Positions 11,843-23,225 of a DNA stretch of 64,000 bases are shown piece after piece (the stretch's first letter is position 1; each line of letters starts with the position of its first letter). Position numbers and translations under genes: made by a program. The DNA comes from Loripinus fragilis (taxonomy: Eukaryota > Mollusca > Bivalvia > Lucinida > Lucinidae). The notes below the pieces were generated by a model that saw only the letters and a program-made list of their open reading frames with translations, did no database searches and was not told where the DNA came from. Where the stretch lies: contig OZ026517.1 of the NCBI GenBank assembly GCA_964019695.1, forward strand, positions 59,603,634 to 59,667,633, read 5' to 3'.

Positions 11843-13392
11843 TTAAGTGGTGATATGTGATTTACGCAAAGAGAAGGCCACCTGTAAATATTTACCTAGA
11901 TTTCTGAGAATTCTCAAATTATCTGACTGCATTAACTGAACGAATTTGTATACGCTAGGTTTCTTGTAATAATAAGGGCGTATGTATGAAACTCTTAAAT
12001 GTGAGTATAATGGACATATAATTACAAAATGATATTCATCTTCAACATCAGATCGGTCACAAAGAGTACACAGACGCTGTGCCCTTTCAGTCCTATTTTG
12101 TGAGTAGCGCCCAGTTTCTATGAGCAGCTGATGGGATGACAATCTAAGCTTCGCCAAAGGTATTCTCAGTTTACTTGGGAGTTCAGTCAGATAGTTTTCA
12201 TATTCAAAGTATTGTTTAAACTCTTTATACAGCACGAGGGTCCCGTTTCTAGCAATATCATTAAACCAGTTTTGCTTAAAGACATCCACCACTCTTTGCT
12301 TAAAAACCAAATAAAATGTTTTTGATTGACTGAATTGGGATTGTTCCACACATATGAGAATCCATACGTATCTAGAAGTGATCTGACACTTTTTGCCCAG
12401 TTATTGACGCCTTTGTTGCACGCATCTACAAGAGAATTATACAGATGTCCAATCAAAATATTTTCTGAGTTAGCTATACGAGACCAGTATTTAATAATCC
12501 TTACATATCTGGTTATAAATAGTGGGTATCTGCCAAGCTCACCATACACACCACAAGACGATGTAGAGGATTTTACTTTTAAAATGTTTTTGCAGAACTT
12601 TAGATGAATTCGCTCTAATACTTTTGATTTCCCGAATCCCCATACCTCGCATGAGTAATTAAGAACAGAACCAACAAAAGCATCGAACAACTGGCACATA
12701 ACTTTTGGAGAAAGTGAATATTTTTTTGTATTATAGAACAAACAGTTAAGCGCTTTCAAACCTTTGCCAACAAGCGTTTCCTGGTTTAGAACAAACGATC
12801 CTGTATATTTAAATACCGTGCCTAGATAGTTGAACTCATTCACCACTTCGATTGGTGTATTCTTATATATCCAATATTCATTATCACGCAGACCACCACG
12901 TTTCCTAAAAACTACAATTTTGGTTTTCTCAGTGTTTACTTGCAATCCCCATCTATCGCAATATCTTTCTAAAAGTTCAAGGCTGTTTTGCAAATCATTT
13001 ATATCTTTTCCCAAGATTACCATGTCGTCTGCGAATAGCATGAGAAGGAAGGTAATATCATCTAAACGTAACCCACAATTTTGATCTTCCTGCAGAAACA
13101 GTTCTAAATCCTCAATAAACAGAGTAAACAATAACGGTGAAATGACCTCCCCTTGTTTCAAACCTACAGCACATTCAAAGAAATCTGAATAAGAACGACA
13201 ACTCCTAACACAGGTTTTGACATTGTTATACATATCTCTAATAATTCTTAACATTTTGGCGTTGATACCCAGTATAAGTAGTTTATGCCATAGGCCGTTT
13301 AAGTAAACACTGTCAAATGCTTTTTGTAGACTGACCACATTTATAAGCTCATTCGAGCTGAAGGCACGTATTAGTATAGCAAGGGTCTGCAT
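11843..13392 (-). pseudogene. Degenerate 5'-truncated LINE reverse transcriptase
   Basis: The minus strand carries the C-terminal part of a non-LTR retrotransposon polymerase. Residues 1-190 of the 12187-13392 frame hold RT motifs: LQKAFDSV (A), GLKQGEVISPLLFTLF (B), LLMLFADDMVILG (C) and WGLQVNTEKTK (D). A single-base shift near 12345 moves reading into 11843-12349. That part ends in a cysteine/histidine module (CTLCDRSDVEDEYHFVIICP), as is usual behind LINE RT domains. There is no endonuclease, so the copy is 5'-truncated. The first catalytic aspartate of motif A is serine (codon at 13330-13332), so it would be dead even without the frameshift. The clade was not assigned. Confidence 0.9.
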
Positions 13393-13976
13393 CCTTTCAC
13401 ATTTTCAAAGAAGAGTATATCTTAACTCAGTTGACCAATTCGGATTAAATTTCATGTAAAGCATCATCATCAGGCAGATGGAAAGGCTGCATTCAGTTGT
13501 GATGCTGATTGGATTGCCACTCTGGTTGCCATGACAATTTATAGCTTCCAAATACATATAATGGAAAAAAAATCTTATAAAAATCTCCTGCGAAGTAGCG
13601 GATTTTAGTGGTCTTCTATAATAGGACTTGTTTTATATTATTATATTTTTTCTATATTTGGAATCCTGCCAACTACATGTATGTCCCTTCGGTCCAAATT
13701 AGCAATGCCGGTGAGGTCATAAGCTTCCATAGACGTATAATTGGGGGTGGGGGGGACTTCAATTGTTGCTCTAGACTAACTTGTACCAATTTTGAAAAAC
13801 TTCTTTTTTAAATAATCAACAAACAACAGAAATCTCATACAAAATAACCCAGCATGCGGTAGATCAAGGGCTGAAGTGAGGTACTGTCGTGCCAATCAAG
13901 AGTGACAGTGACGTAATACTTTGTTTAAAATTGTTAAGTAAAATCTAACTTGTACACTCCACTTGAGCTAAAACTA
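13393..13976. other. No recognisable feature
   Basis: Sequence between the 5' truncation point of the minus-strand LINE and a compound hairpin. There is a G-rich tract near 13743-13755. No supportable gene is present. Confidence 0.45.
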
Positions 13977-14066
13977 ATCGATAGATCACTTGTGTATTAA
14001 TCTATAGATCACTTGTGTATTAATCCTATCCTGTGGATAGGATTAATACACAAGTGATCTATCGAT
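13977..14066. repeat. Compound hairpin with a duplicated left arm
   Basis: The right arm 14035-14066 (GGATAGGATTAATACACAAG, then TGATCTATCGAT) pairs with the left side. On the left the arm unit TAGATCACTTGTGTATTAATC occurs twice in tandem, near 13982-14002 and 14006-14026. The inner loop is CCTATCC-TGT-GGATAGG. Confidence 0.85.
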
Positions 14067-15067
14067 GATAAGTCCATGATAACTTTGTAAACAAAACATG
14101 ACGCCACTGTCACTCTTGGCTGGCAGGGCAGTACACTGTGCGAAATCCACAAGTTGTTGAAGTGAACAAACTGTAATTCATCAATGTTGCTATCTCAGTG
14201 TAATAATCAGAGCCATCAGTCTGTCATATCAACACATTACATGATATTGATCAGAACAGCTCAGCCATTGATGATTATAACAGAACATTGGACCCAAACT
14301 CAATGCCTTTTTTGCATCCATCTGCTGAATCTGGGCGACTGAGCAGTGATTCTCTGTCGCCTGAGTTCAGAAGCTTGGCACTCCTCTTTGTGCATGCTGA
14401 TCATTTCATTAATAACTGCGCTTATGGTAGTATAGGTTTTATCATTTTAGATATGTCATGTGAATTGTTTTTTTATGTATATATGTTGCAAGTGTTACTG
14501 AGGGCTACATGTTAGAATAGTTTTATATTAGCTAGATGTGTTTTACCCTCTTTAAATAATCTATATAAAATAAATAAATAAATAAACACTGTTTTTGAGG
14601 TAGCAAGCCTACATATATAATGTAAGAGTGTGTACAGTAAATTTTCTGATTTTTTCTTAGATAAAATGTTGGTAATCAAGGCTGGTATTCGCAAATGGTC
14701 ACGTGACTTGTGGAGAAAGTCGTGTTTCAGATCTCTGGTGTTATCCTTCAAATATCTATGGATTCGTTTTGTTAATAAATATAAAACTTATATCAGGGTG
14801 ATGTAGTAAAAGTGTTTTTCAAAATGGTGTATACTGCTCAAAGGATGCGATTGTACATTATCTGGTATTTGCAACTTTTCATCATCGGTTATCTCTTTGT
14901 GTTGGAATAGGCTAAAATGGTCTACACATTTATGGCCTTGGGCGAAGATATTATGTACTGAACTAGCCCTATTGACTGCCCATTGTGTTATTAAGAGTCG
15001 AGTACTGTTAACTGAAACAACTGAGTATGGCTCATAGTACGCCAAATAGGGTCGATTCACAAATCTT
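14067..15067. other. No supportable gene
   Basis: Minus-strand open stretches at 14512-14751 and 14788-15060 could be remnants of a transposon frame, but I recognise no motif. A (AAAT)n microsatellite lies at about 14567-14585. The right edge abuts the TIR element at 15068. Confidence 0.4.
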
Positions 15068-16140
15068 TATACCCCTATTCCACACAGGCCACGAATCGCG
15101 CGAATCGCCACGAATTGATTTTTTATTGATTCGGGGGGATTCGTGAGGTTTCATTAAAACAATTTCTCCAATCGTCATGTTCTACGAGTCAGTCCCGATT
15201 CAGATACGATGTCGTTACGATTATTCGGGGTAATCGGCTCAATTCGGCTGGAATCGCGCAAGAATTCATTACGATTAGCAAATAACATTAGAACATGCTG
15301 CACGAAAGTTGAGGAATCAATTACGAATCAGTTAAGAATATGCCGAATGCAGCACGAATTGGGCACAAATTAACAGAAATCCGCGACGATTCGCCACGAT
15401 TCGTGAGATTTTCTCTCATGATAGTTATAAAAAAAGGCCCATACATGCTTCAGGGGCATCAGTTCCAAAATGAATGTTCCTCGTAAAGCAGCTGTAGAAT
15501 TGATCCTGCAACTTGAGTATTAAAAACAGCTACTTATATAGCCAGAAGAAAACAACTACATTAAAGTCGAGAGGCCCTGGCAATGACTCATTGACTTGGG
15601 AAAATATGGCAGTTCGCCATTGGCAAAATCACCAGCCAGGAGCTACTGACTAATCCTGATTGTGCTATAGAATCTGCCAAATCTGTTTCCACTTCTAGGA
15701 CTAGCTCACGTACGCGTGACGGGGTAGTTACTCTAAGGGAAAACCCCTCTACTATATATTCCTTGGTTTAATTGCTTGTCTTAATCTCCCGACTCCCCAC
15801 GAATGAGCTAAGAGAAGCTACGAACGCCAAAAAGCGTCTCCGAATCGATTACGATTCAGTTACGATGTCCAAGAATCAGTTACGATGTCTAAGAATGCCC
15901 TAGGAATTTGGTACGAACCACGCACGATATTTCGAATCGGGGAATTCGTGGCCAAAGTTTTGAACAGTTAAAAACTTTTGAGCCGAACTCCCGATAGAGA
16001 CACGAATTGCAAGAACTGTCTACGGACTGTGCGAATCAGTTAAGATCTTCACGAACTGAGTACGATTCAGCCACGAATCCAAATATTTGTCAATTCGTGG
16101 CAATTCGTGGGATTCGGGGCCTGTGTGGAATAGGGGTATA
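15068..16140. mobile_element. TIR element (~1.07 kb) filled with ACGAATC/TTACGAT motifs
   Basis: The left end TATACCCCTATTCCACACAG (then GCC) is the exact inverse of the right end GGCCTGTGTGG...AATAGGGGTATA, followed inward by CGAATC pairs. A TA target duplication is possible but cannot be separated from the TIR. The interior is crowded with short variants of CACGAATTG, TTACGATTCAG and CGAATCG. It has no transposase. It sits exactly at the point where the downstream LINE's first frame becomes readable, so it inserted at, or replaced, that LINE's 5' region. Confidence 0.85.
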
Positions 16141-17160
16141 ACAGAGCTAACGCCTGTGAAATTAGTCGGCGATCATGGTGAGGTTACTGAGGCAAAGGTC
16201 CCTTACTCTTCGGGGACTACTCATATAGTAAAGCAAGAGTTAGATACTTCCAGTTATACTGTGTTTGGTGAGGGGTCCGTGGACGATCTGGACATATATG
16301 ACCAGCCAGAGCACAAACTGTACATGAGATTTCAGTCCATATTCAGGGGATTGCCCAAAGAAATGTTCATCAATAGGATTATACAATGTGCGTCCTCATC
16401 TGAACCTGATCTCGAAAACCATCGTTCGATGCTATTTGAGCTGGTGAAGGAATGTGACGAATTTCCGTTTGGTTTACAGGCAGAACTGAAGCGCCGCGTT
16501 CGTACACGGAATGGTGATAGTGTAGTGTCTAAACTCGCACATGATGTTTACATCTTGATGTCAGTGCTTGAAGGTGGAGAGTTCTCAGAACTGAAAGATA
16601 TTATAGCTAAGGGTAAAAGTAATCGTACCCAGTCCCAAGCACAAACTCCGTTGCGCGCTAGTAACATGGCGTCAACCTCCTGTGGATGTTCAACTGAAGT
16701 TGCAGCTTTGCTGAGTAACATTAACAATGTAAAGGCTGATGTTCTTAGTATGAAGCAAAGTTACGCTGCTGTTGAAACTACCAGATCTTCCGAAATTCAG
16801 GCCTTAAAATCAACCGTTCTGGGCTTGAAGGCAGATTTGAATAAATTATCTACAACTGTGTCTAAAGCTGTTACAGACATTGCCCTGGCCGCACAGCGTA
16901 TTGATTCAGACAAGAGTAATGGGGTCGCCAAACTAAGAACGGACATTCGCTTATTGAAGGACTCAGTTCGTGATATACAAGATTCCTTAGATAGCGTTAA
17001 TAGTCTCTCTACAAGCAGTAACACTAGTGTATTTGGTAAAAGTAAAAAGACTGCTAAGAAAAACAAAGTTTCACAAAACCCTGTCCCATCTAGTACTGTC
17101 AATATTTCTGAACAAAGCTTGAATTCTGTGCCCGTGAAGATAATAGGTCAGCTGACCTAG
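16141..17160 (+). pseudogene. LINE ORF1 (coiled-coil RNA-binding-type protein), 5' end lost
   Basis: An open frame of about 340 codons. The N-terminal half has no recognised domain. The stretch from the CGCSTEVAALLSN region to about 120 residues later is rich in heptad-spaced leucines and alanines (coiled coil). A lysine-rich segment (GKSKKTAKKNK) follows, as in LINE ORF1 proteins that trimerise and bind RNA. There is no ATG at the 5' end: the frame runs back into the TIR element, so the first ~18 codons available to it are transposon-derived. It stops at TAG 17158-17160, and the tail continues in another frame. Confidence 0.75.
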
Positions 17161-17372
17161 TAGAGACTCCTACATTTTGGCCTCGTGGTGTAAGGTACCG
17201 TCCTTGGCTGGACAGAAACGAACGCTTTCACAACCATAATAAAACCCACCGTTATCATAGGCGTACACCGTATGTGCCCCGCGTTGGGCATGCGTTTGGC
17301 AGATCCGATGTGGACGATTATAATCCGTATTCTCCACTTCGTGACCAAGGGAACTATCACAATACTTATTAA
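17160..17372 (+). pseudogene. Basic C-terminal tail of LINE ORF1, frameshifted
   Basis: This frame starts on the last base of the ORF1 stop. It encodes about 70 residues rich in arginine, histidine and tyrosine (TFWPRGVRYRPWLDR...HNKTHRYHRRRTPYV) before TAA at 17370-17372. Such arginine/tyrosine-rich tails end ORF1 proteins in several LINE families. I infer that a frameshift split it from the upstream coiled-coil part. Confidence 0.6.
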
Positions 17373-17678
17373 TGGAAGTAAACCTAATGACGTGGAACGC
17401 CACTGGAATTATGTCCAGTTCAAGCTACTTATTATAGTTTCAAAGATGCATAGTAATGAGGTGATTCTATTTTTCTTATGAACAGGTAAAGCATGACTAT
17501 TTAACTGTCACGCGCATATGCAGTAATCTGTGGTAGGTTCAATATAACTGTAAACTGAGACTACCTGCACGCCCAAAAATCAAGGTAAACTAGCTGTGTT
17601 TGTTTACAACGATTCTCATCTATCTTTGAAACAATAATAAGTGATTGTCTTTCATTCAAAAACATAGATATCTGCGGT

Positions 17679-19478
17679 TTGTCTGCACACTGGCTATATG
17701 AAAAAGACTTGATCTTTCCCAATGAGATTAACAGTAATTATATGTGTCATGCTGTATCCGACTTTGACCTAATGATTCCAGGTCACAGGCGAGTCGGTAA
17801 GGGAGGGGTGGCCTTGCTATGGCATAAAAAGCTGAATAGTAGGGTGACTCCATTGTCTTTCGACGATGACAGAATAATTGGCTTACAGTTAGAAATCAGT
17901 CCCTCTCTTAATATTTATGTGTTTCAAGTTTATCTGCCGTGCTCAAACCACCCAGTTGCTAGATTTTATGAGTATATTGACAAATTGAGCAATTTATTAG
18001 GTCTATACGCAGAAAAGGGGCTCGTGTTTATCATGGGTGACTTGAACACTAAACTTTTAGCCAGCCATTCTGTACATCCTCAAAGTAACAGAACCCGTTT
18101 ACTGACAGATTTTTTATCTAGAAATAATATGGTTTCATTAAATACCTCAGGGTTATGCACAGGTGCCCGCAACTCATTTGTGTCATATGATAACAAGTGC
18201 GAGACCCTTATAGACCATATATTGTTTCCGATTGAGCATCTTCAGCTAGTTAGCACAACTGAAATTTGTAACGATGATGCACTAAATGTCTCGCGCCACC
18301 GGCCAGTCGTGTCCAAATTCTGTTTACCGATCTGGGCTCCGGATAAAGAATCCGCGCAATCCAGCATTAATATTAATTGGAAAAAGGCTGACGAGCAGAC
18401 TGTTCACTGTTATAAAAATAACCTAACACGTTGCTCTAAATTTCACTCATTATGCGAAAATAATTTTGAGACAAAGTCGTCTGTAGACAACGGATATATG
18501 GATTTGATTGGTGCACTCAAAGACAGTGCAGCCCGTAGCTTTCCTAAAAAACAATACAAACGGTATCTCAAACCTTACTGGACGGAAGAGCTAAGGGCTC
18601 TACATAATGGTATGTCCAATGCGCGAAAAGCCTGGCTTACAGCTGGCCAGCCGAGGGATCGCGATCATGTGGCGTACTCCTCCTATAAAACAGCCAAACG
18701 AAATTTTAGGCGTAAACATCGCCAGGCGACTGAGACCTTTTTAAAGAAGCAATTTGACGTGATTGATGAACTCGCAGAAGTTGACAGTGGTCTATTTTGG
18801 CATCATATCAATAGTCGTCGGAAAAAATCTTTAATTTCTCCTGGTTCTCACATTAAGTTTGATGGTAGGGATGTATACAGCGAAAGGGAAATAACTGATG
18901 AATGGGCGCGCTATTTTTCAAATCTATACAAACCATCAGAAAACCCCGCGTTTGATGAACCTTTTAAAAGAACAGTGAGTGAGTCTGTAAGGCGGCTCAA
19001 TAATGACGCCTTTGAAAATGAACAAAGTCCCATAACAATAAGCAGCGAAGAGGTAGAATCTGCTCTAAGGCTTGCGCATAGAGGTAAAGCCTGTGGCGAC
19101 GATGGAATTTATTATGAACATATATTATTTGCTGATACGGAGCTGTGTGAAGTCTTATCAAAATTGTTTTCTGCTATGATAAAACTTGCGCATGTCCCTG
19201 TTGAAATGAAAAGGGGAACTATAATAACTTTGTATAAGGGAGGGAATAAAAGGAGGGATGACCCAGACAATTACAGGGCAATTACGTTATCTTCTGTTAT
19301 CCTTAAGTTGCTAGAAAGGATTATACTTACCAGGATAGAGCTGTTTGATACATTAACTCCCCCGATTCATTCACTCCAGAGAATATCGGATGCCTTATGT
19401 CCTCGTTCTTATTGTGCGAATCAATCTCATATGCCAAGGAGAATGGCAGTAAATTATATGTATGCTTTCTTGATGTAA
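17679..19478 (+). pseudogene. LINE endonuclease plus N-terminal reverse transcriptase
   Basis: Residues ~1-215 form an apurinic/apyrimidinic-type endonuclease. They include GKGGVALLW, the metal-binding MGDLN (codons near 18032-18046), LIDHILF and SRHRPVVSKF. A linker region follows, then RT blocks from about residue 505: KRGTIITLYKGG, DPDNYRAITLSS and LLERIILTRI. The usual first catalytic block is altered: the segment before HWLYEKD reads LSAHW where families of this type have LSEHW. That comparison is from general knowledge, not an alignment. The frame breaks before motif A. There is no ATG; the first codon of the open stretch is TTG. Confidence 0.85.
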
Positions 19479-19521
19479 AAAGGCTTTTGACTGCGCATGG
19501 CACGACGGGCTATTCTACAAA

Positions 19522-19926
19522 TTGTACAACTCCGGAGTCAATAAAACGTTCTGCAGATTGATTGTTAATATGTACACAGACATGTTCAGTTGTGTCAGGA
19601 ATCGTGGGCATAAATCGAGTTGGTTTCGGGTCCTGCAGGGTACGCGTCAGGGTGGGGTAATCTCCCCTTTCCTGTACTTAATATATAAAAATGATTTGCT
19701 CTATGAGATAGAAGCCTCTGCTTTAGGGTTTTGTATGTATGATATAAACTGTGGTTCACCCACAGTGGCCGATGATATGCTGGTCTGTTCGTTCTCCGTT
19801 AATGGTCTAATACAGATACTGGTATTATGTCTACGTTATGGACACAAGTGGCGGTTCGAACATGGTATCATGAAATGCCTTGTGGTAGTCTTCAATGAGC
19901 TTAAAAAGGGCGTATCAGCAAAGTAA
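19522..19926 (+). pseudogene. LINE RT palm fragment
   Basis: It contains VLQGTRQGGVISPFLYLIY (motif B) and PTVADDMLV (motif C with both aspartates kept). Motif A lies just upstream at about 19468-19500 in a different frame. A one-base loss in an A-run there separates LDVK from the rest of the motif. The frame continues about 50 codons past motif C. Confidence 0.85.
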
Positions 19927-20721
19927 TCGACAATGGCCGTTCGGAAATGTTTGTATAGAAGAAGGCACACAGTATAAGCATTTAGGGGTGGTATGTGACA
20001 AAAATATGTCGATTGACGTAAGCGTCAAAGATGCTTGCAATAAACCCAGAAGCACATTTTTAAGTCTGGTTAATTGTGGCATTTACGAGGACGGATTGAA
20101 CCCCCTATCGGTGAGACGTATTTACAATGCCGTCGTCCTGCCGAAAGCACTGTATGTTTGCGAATTGTGGTCGAATATGCAATCTTCACATTTAGTGTCG
20201 CTTGAGCGGGCTCACCGTTTTTGTGTGAAGTTTATGCAGTTTTTGCCAAAATCTACGAGTCTGACGTCGCTTTAGCTCTTTTTGGCTTCAACTCACTAGA
20301 AACAGAAATAGATTACAGGAAACTCATATTCCTAGGTCAGCTATGTCGATTAACTGGTGATCACAGAGTTAAGACTGTATTTCATCATAGACTAATCCAT
20401 TATAACGAAACTCCGGCGAAAATGATAGGGTTTTTCCCCGACATTTATCGTATACTTACAAAATATGCGCTCACGTGTTTTATTTCAGATTACATAGAAA
20501 ACGGCTCCTTCTTGTCCAAATATTCATGGAAGAAACTAATCCGCGCTAAAATAAACGAGGTATTTAGACGCGAGTTGCTCATGAGAGTCACAACCTCCGA
20601 GTCATTGTGCCGTCTAACCAGAATACACTCGGTTTTGCACGAACCCCATATATTGTGTGGTCTCTTAGTAAAGCTTTTCCGCGATACAAAAGACAAGTCC
20701 TGTTGGCCGTTCGATTCATAG
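19895..20721 (+). pseudogene. LINE RT thumb/connection segments, frameshifted
   Basis: Two overlapping frames (19895-20275 and 20221-20721) continue the polymerase. The first has YKHLGVVCDKN, matching the YLG block behind LINE RT domains, and then YNAVVLPKALYVCELW. The second continues with LFGFNSLETEIDYRKLIFLG and similar helical sequence. The shift between them is near 20260. Confidence 0.8.
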
Positions 20722-21047
20722 GCATGCTATTTACCGGAAAATGGTATTCATCATGCCAAAAGTGCGGCGAAAAGTCAAATGCTATAGCAGAACACATTCT
20801 ACTATTCTGTCCTAGTACGAATACCTTTAGGTTTACGTTGTGGCGAAAGTTATTTACTCGTTTTGGAGTTGAATTATTTCGACAATTTAGAAGTCTGTCA
20901 CCATCTGATCAAGTAGATGCCTTATTCTCAGGATTCTATGGTCTAGAAGTTGATGAAAATGTTAGATTAGAGTCACTTAAAATATTGTTACAGTCACTGA
21001 AATTACTAAGTTGGCACTTGCCCTTAGACAAACTGATGCTATCTTAA
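20607..21047 (+). pseudogene. LINE C-terminal cysteine/histidine module
   Basis: The C-terminal part holds CQKCGEKSNAIAEHILLFCP, a CxxC...H...C knuckle equivalent to the one in the minus-strand LINE at 11.9 kb. It ends at TAA 21045-21047. The frame is joined to the previous segment by another shift near 20690. Confidence 0.8.
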
Positions 21048-21129
21048 ACATAGTGATCAATTGTTCAGTCACTCAGTGATATTCGCCAGTGAAGTGGCGA
21101 TAATTTTTATTCAATTCAATTATTTTAAA

Positions 21130-22330
21130 CCAAAGCACATGCTGTGGGTACTCAAAAGAACAGTCTCAATATAGGACGGCTCTGTTGAGTACCCAAAACA
21201 TGTTTTGATTGATGATAGGAGTTCAATCATCTAGGGAAATACGTCTGTGGATGTGAAGGGATAATTCTTATTTAGTTATCTAACTTTAGACCCAAACATA
21301 TGTCGCAGGGACTCAGGAGAGCCATCTTATTATTAGACGGCTCTTTTGAGTATCCAAAACATTTAGGAACTCATTCTTCCTGAGAAGCACGTCACGGGAA
21401 ATTATGGGGTTAACTTCGATTTAGTTCTCTAACTTTAATACGTAACACATGTTGTGAGTACTCAAAAGAGCCGTCTCAATATGAGACGGCTCTCTTGAGT
21501 ATCCTAAATATGTTTATGACTGTTGGATATGAATTCACTCATCAAGAAAAACACTCCTTAAGATGTGAGAGAAAAATTTCGAGCTAGTTTTTTTTCACTT
21601 TGTAACCATATTTCAAGTTGTAGGGACTCAAGAGTGCCGTCCCAATATGTGACTGCTCTAGTGAGTATTCAAAACAGGTCCTTATGTGATAAATAGGAGT
21701 GCATACAACAATAGAAATGCGTCTGAAGATGTGAGGGGATTATTCTGACTTAATATTCGTAATTTAAACCAAAACACATGTTGTGGGGACTCAGAGGAGC
21801 CATATCAATACGAGACGGCTCTAATGAGTATCCAAAAAATGTTTTTGGCCAACGAATAGTAATTCAGTCATTCATGGAAATATCCCTCACGAAGAGAGGG
21901 TATAATTCTGGATTTGTCCTGTAACTTTCAACCAAACATGTTGTGAGTACTCTAAGGGGCCGTCCCTAATTGAGGCGGCTCTTTTGAGTATCATATTCGT
22001 GTTTTGAAATGATGGATACGCTTCCTGTCACTCTGCAAAATGCGACTCCATATAACAAATAAGAGGGTAATCTTGATTTAAATTTGTAATTTTCAAACTA
22101 AATCACATGATTTGGAGACTCAGGCGGGTCGGTTCAGTGCGTGACGGTTCTAATGAGTGTCCAAAGCATGTTTTAATTGATAAATGGATGTTATGTCATA
22201 CAGTTAATTGAGCCTCAGGAGAAGAGGGGATAATTCTATTTTTCTTTATACTTCTAGACCAAACACATGTTGTGAGGACTCAGTGGAACCGTCTCAAGAT
22301 GAGACGATCCTGTTGAGTGCTCATAAAAGT
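21130..22330. repeat. Tandem array of eight ~160-bp hairpin units
   Basis: Each unit has AACCAAACACATGTTGTGGG, a near-palindromic core of the form ACTCAAAAGAGCCGTCTC-loop-GAGACGGCTCTTTTGAGT, then CCAAAACATG, a variable stretch and GGGATAATTCT. Cores start near 21151, 21308, 21459, 21625, 21787, 21946, 22109 and 22276, so the spacing is 151-167 bp. Units are well diverged, which means an old array. Single relatives lie at 11529, 24793, 29899 and 42575. Confidence 0.92.
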
Positions 22331-22399
22331 GTTTGGTCTGATGGTATGGTAAGCGAACGCAATGTCCCGTAAATGAAAGAAAAAGAAAAGTTTATTTAT

Positions 22400-22795
22400 C
22401 TAATTTAAGAAATCTCGTAAAGTGAGTGCTTTGTTTTCTTCTCGGTTAAAATCCTTAAATTTCGTTTCGTTAAGGTTAAACTCAGAGGTATTCAAAGCCG
22501 CTCAGTCAAAGTTAAGTCACATTCAGACTATACCTATCAATACCTCAGTGGAACGGATAGGTATAGGCCAAGCATGTGACAGTAAGCGATTGCAAACGAC
22601 AGGGCGCAGATCAGCCAAGCACACGTGCAGGATGGTCTGTGCCTCTGTTCTTTACCACTATGAGTGTTCTCAAACATTTTGTAGATGTGCATTACTCTAT
22701 TGTCTCTATTTTTGTTCGTTTTCTTCTGTATGTTGTATATGTGTTTGTATTGTGCTCTCCATACCTGGAGGATAATAAAGTATCTATCTATCTGT
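22400..22795 (+). mobile_element. Probable 3'-terminal LINE fragment with TATC tail
   Basis: A non-conserved frame leads into TGTATTGTGCTCTCCATACC, GGAGG, AATAAAG and a short (TATC)n run at about 22781-22795. A polyadenylation-like signal followed by a microsatellite tail is typical of the 3' ends of LINEs and their SINE partners. No RT domain is left, so the assignment is inferred from the tail. Confidence 0.45.
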
Positions 22796-22799
22796 TTTG

Positions 22800-22992
22800 T
22801 TGTCTGCTGTTTTGTTTCAGAATTAACATTTTAAATAAATCAGGAATTATACCATCAGCGTGTCAAACAGTTTTGACCTAGATCAGGCCAGACAAAATAT
22901 CGGACCAGATCGTTTTGACCCAGATCAGGCATGACAAAATATCGGGCCTGGTCTGGGTCCGAACTGTTTTTAAAGGTTATCAGTAGAAGACA
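22800..22992. mobile_element. Foldback MITE, GATCTGGGTCC family
   Basis: TTGTCTGCTG at the left and GGTTATCAGTAGAAGAC at the right are inverted. Inside are CAGTTTTGACCTAGATCAGG, a partial duplicate of it, and CCTGGTCTGGGTCCGAACTG. Confidence 0.75.
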
Positions 22993-23225
22993 CAAGTATG
23001 AAAGGAGTAAAAATTTATTTTTTGAAAATTCTCAACCAAAGTATTTTGTGGGTACTCAAAAGGGGTGACGGTACCTATTACATCATCAGTTTCTGTGTAC
23101 AAATTCTGATAATTTCTTGATGACAGAACGTACAAAGATGGGCAAAATGTGTTCAGAGAATGAATAATATTTTCTTCTTCTAAATCATATATCTTATAGG
23201 TATGGGCCTCCTAGACATCTATTCA

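Larger units (their letters stand above)
16141..21125 (+). mobile_element. Non-LTR retrotransposon (LINE), ORF1 + EN/RT, inactivated
   Basis: Plus-strand LINE with a coiled-coil ORF1 (to 17160), a basic ORF1 tail in another frame (17160-17372), an endonuclease and RT N-terminus (17679-19478), an RT palm (19522-19926), RT/thumb segments (19895-20721) and a C-terminal cysteine/histidine module (20607-21047). At least five frameshifts separate these parts. A short 3' UTR follows and ends near 21125 in TTTTTATTCAATTCAATT. The 3' end abuts the hairpin array at 21130. The two-ORF layout and the AP-type endonuclease indicate a CR1/L2/Jockey-like group; the exact clade was not assigned. Confidence 0.88.

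Noticed and set aside
14788..15060. Minus-strand 90-codon frame as a host exon
   Set aside because: No recognisable domain and no convincing splice borders. It abuts a TIR element, so it could be decayed transposon or chance.
21130..22330. CRISPR array
   Set aside because: The units are ~160 bp with diverged hairpins, not short exact repeats with unique spacers, and the genome is eukaryotic.
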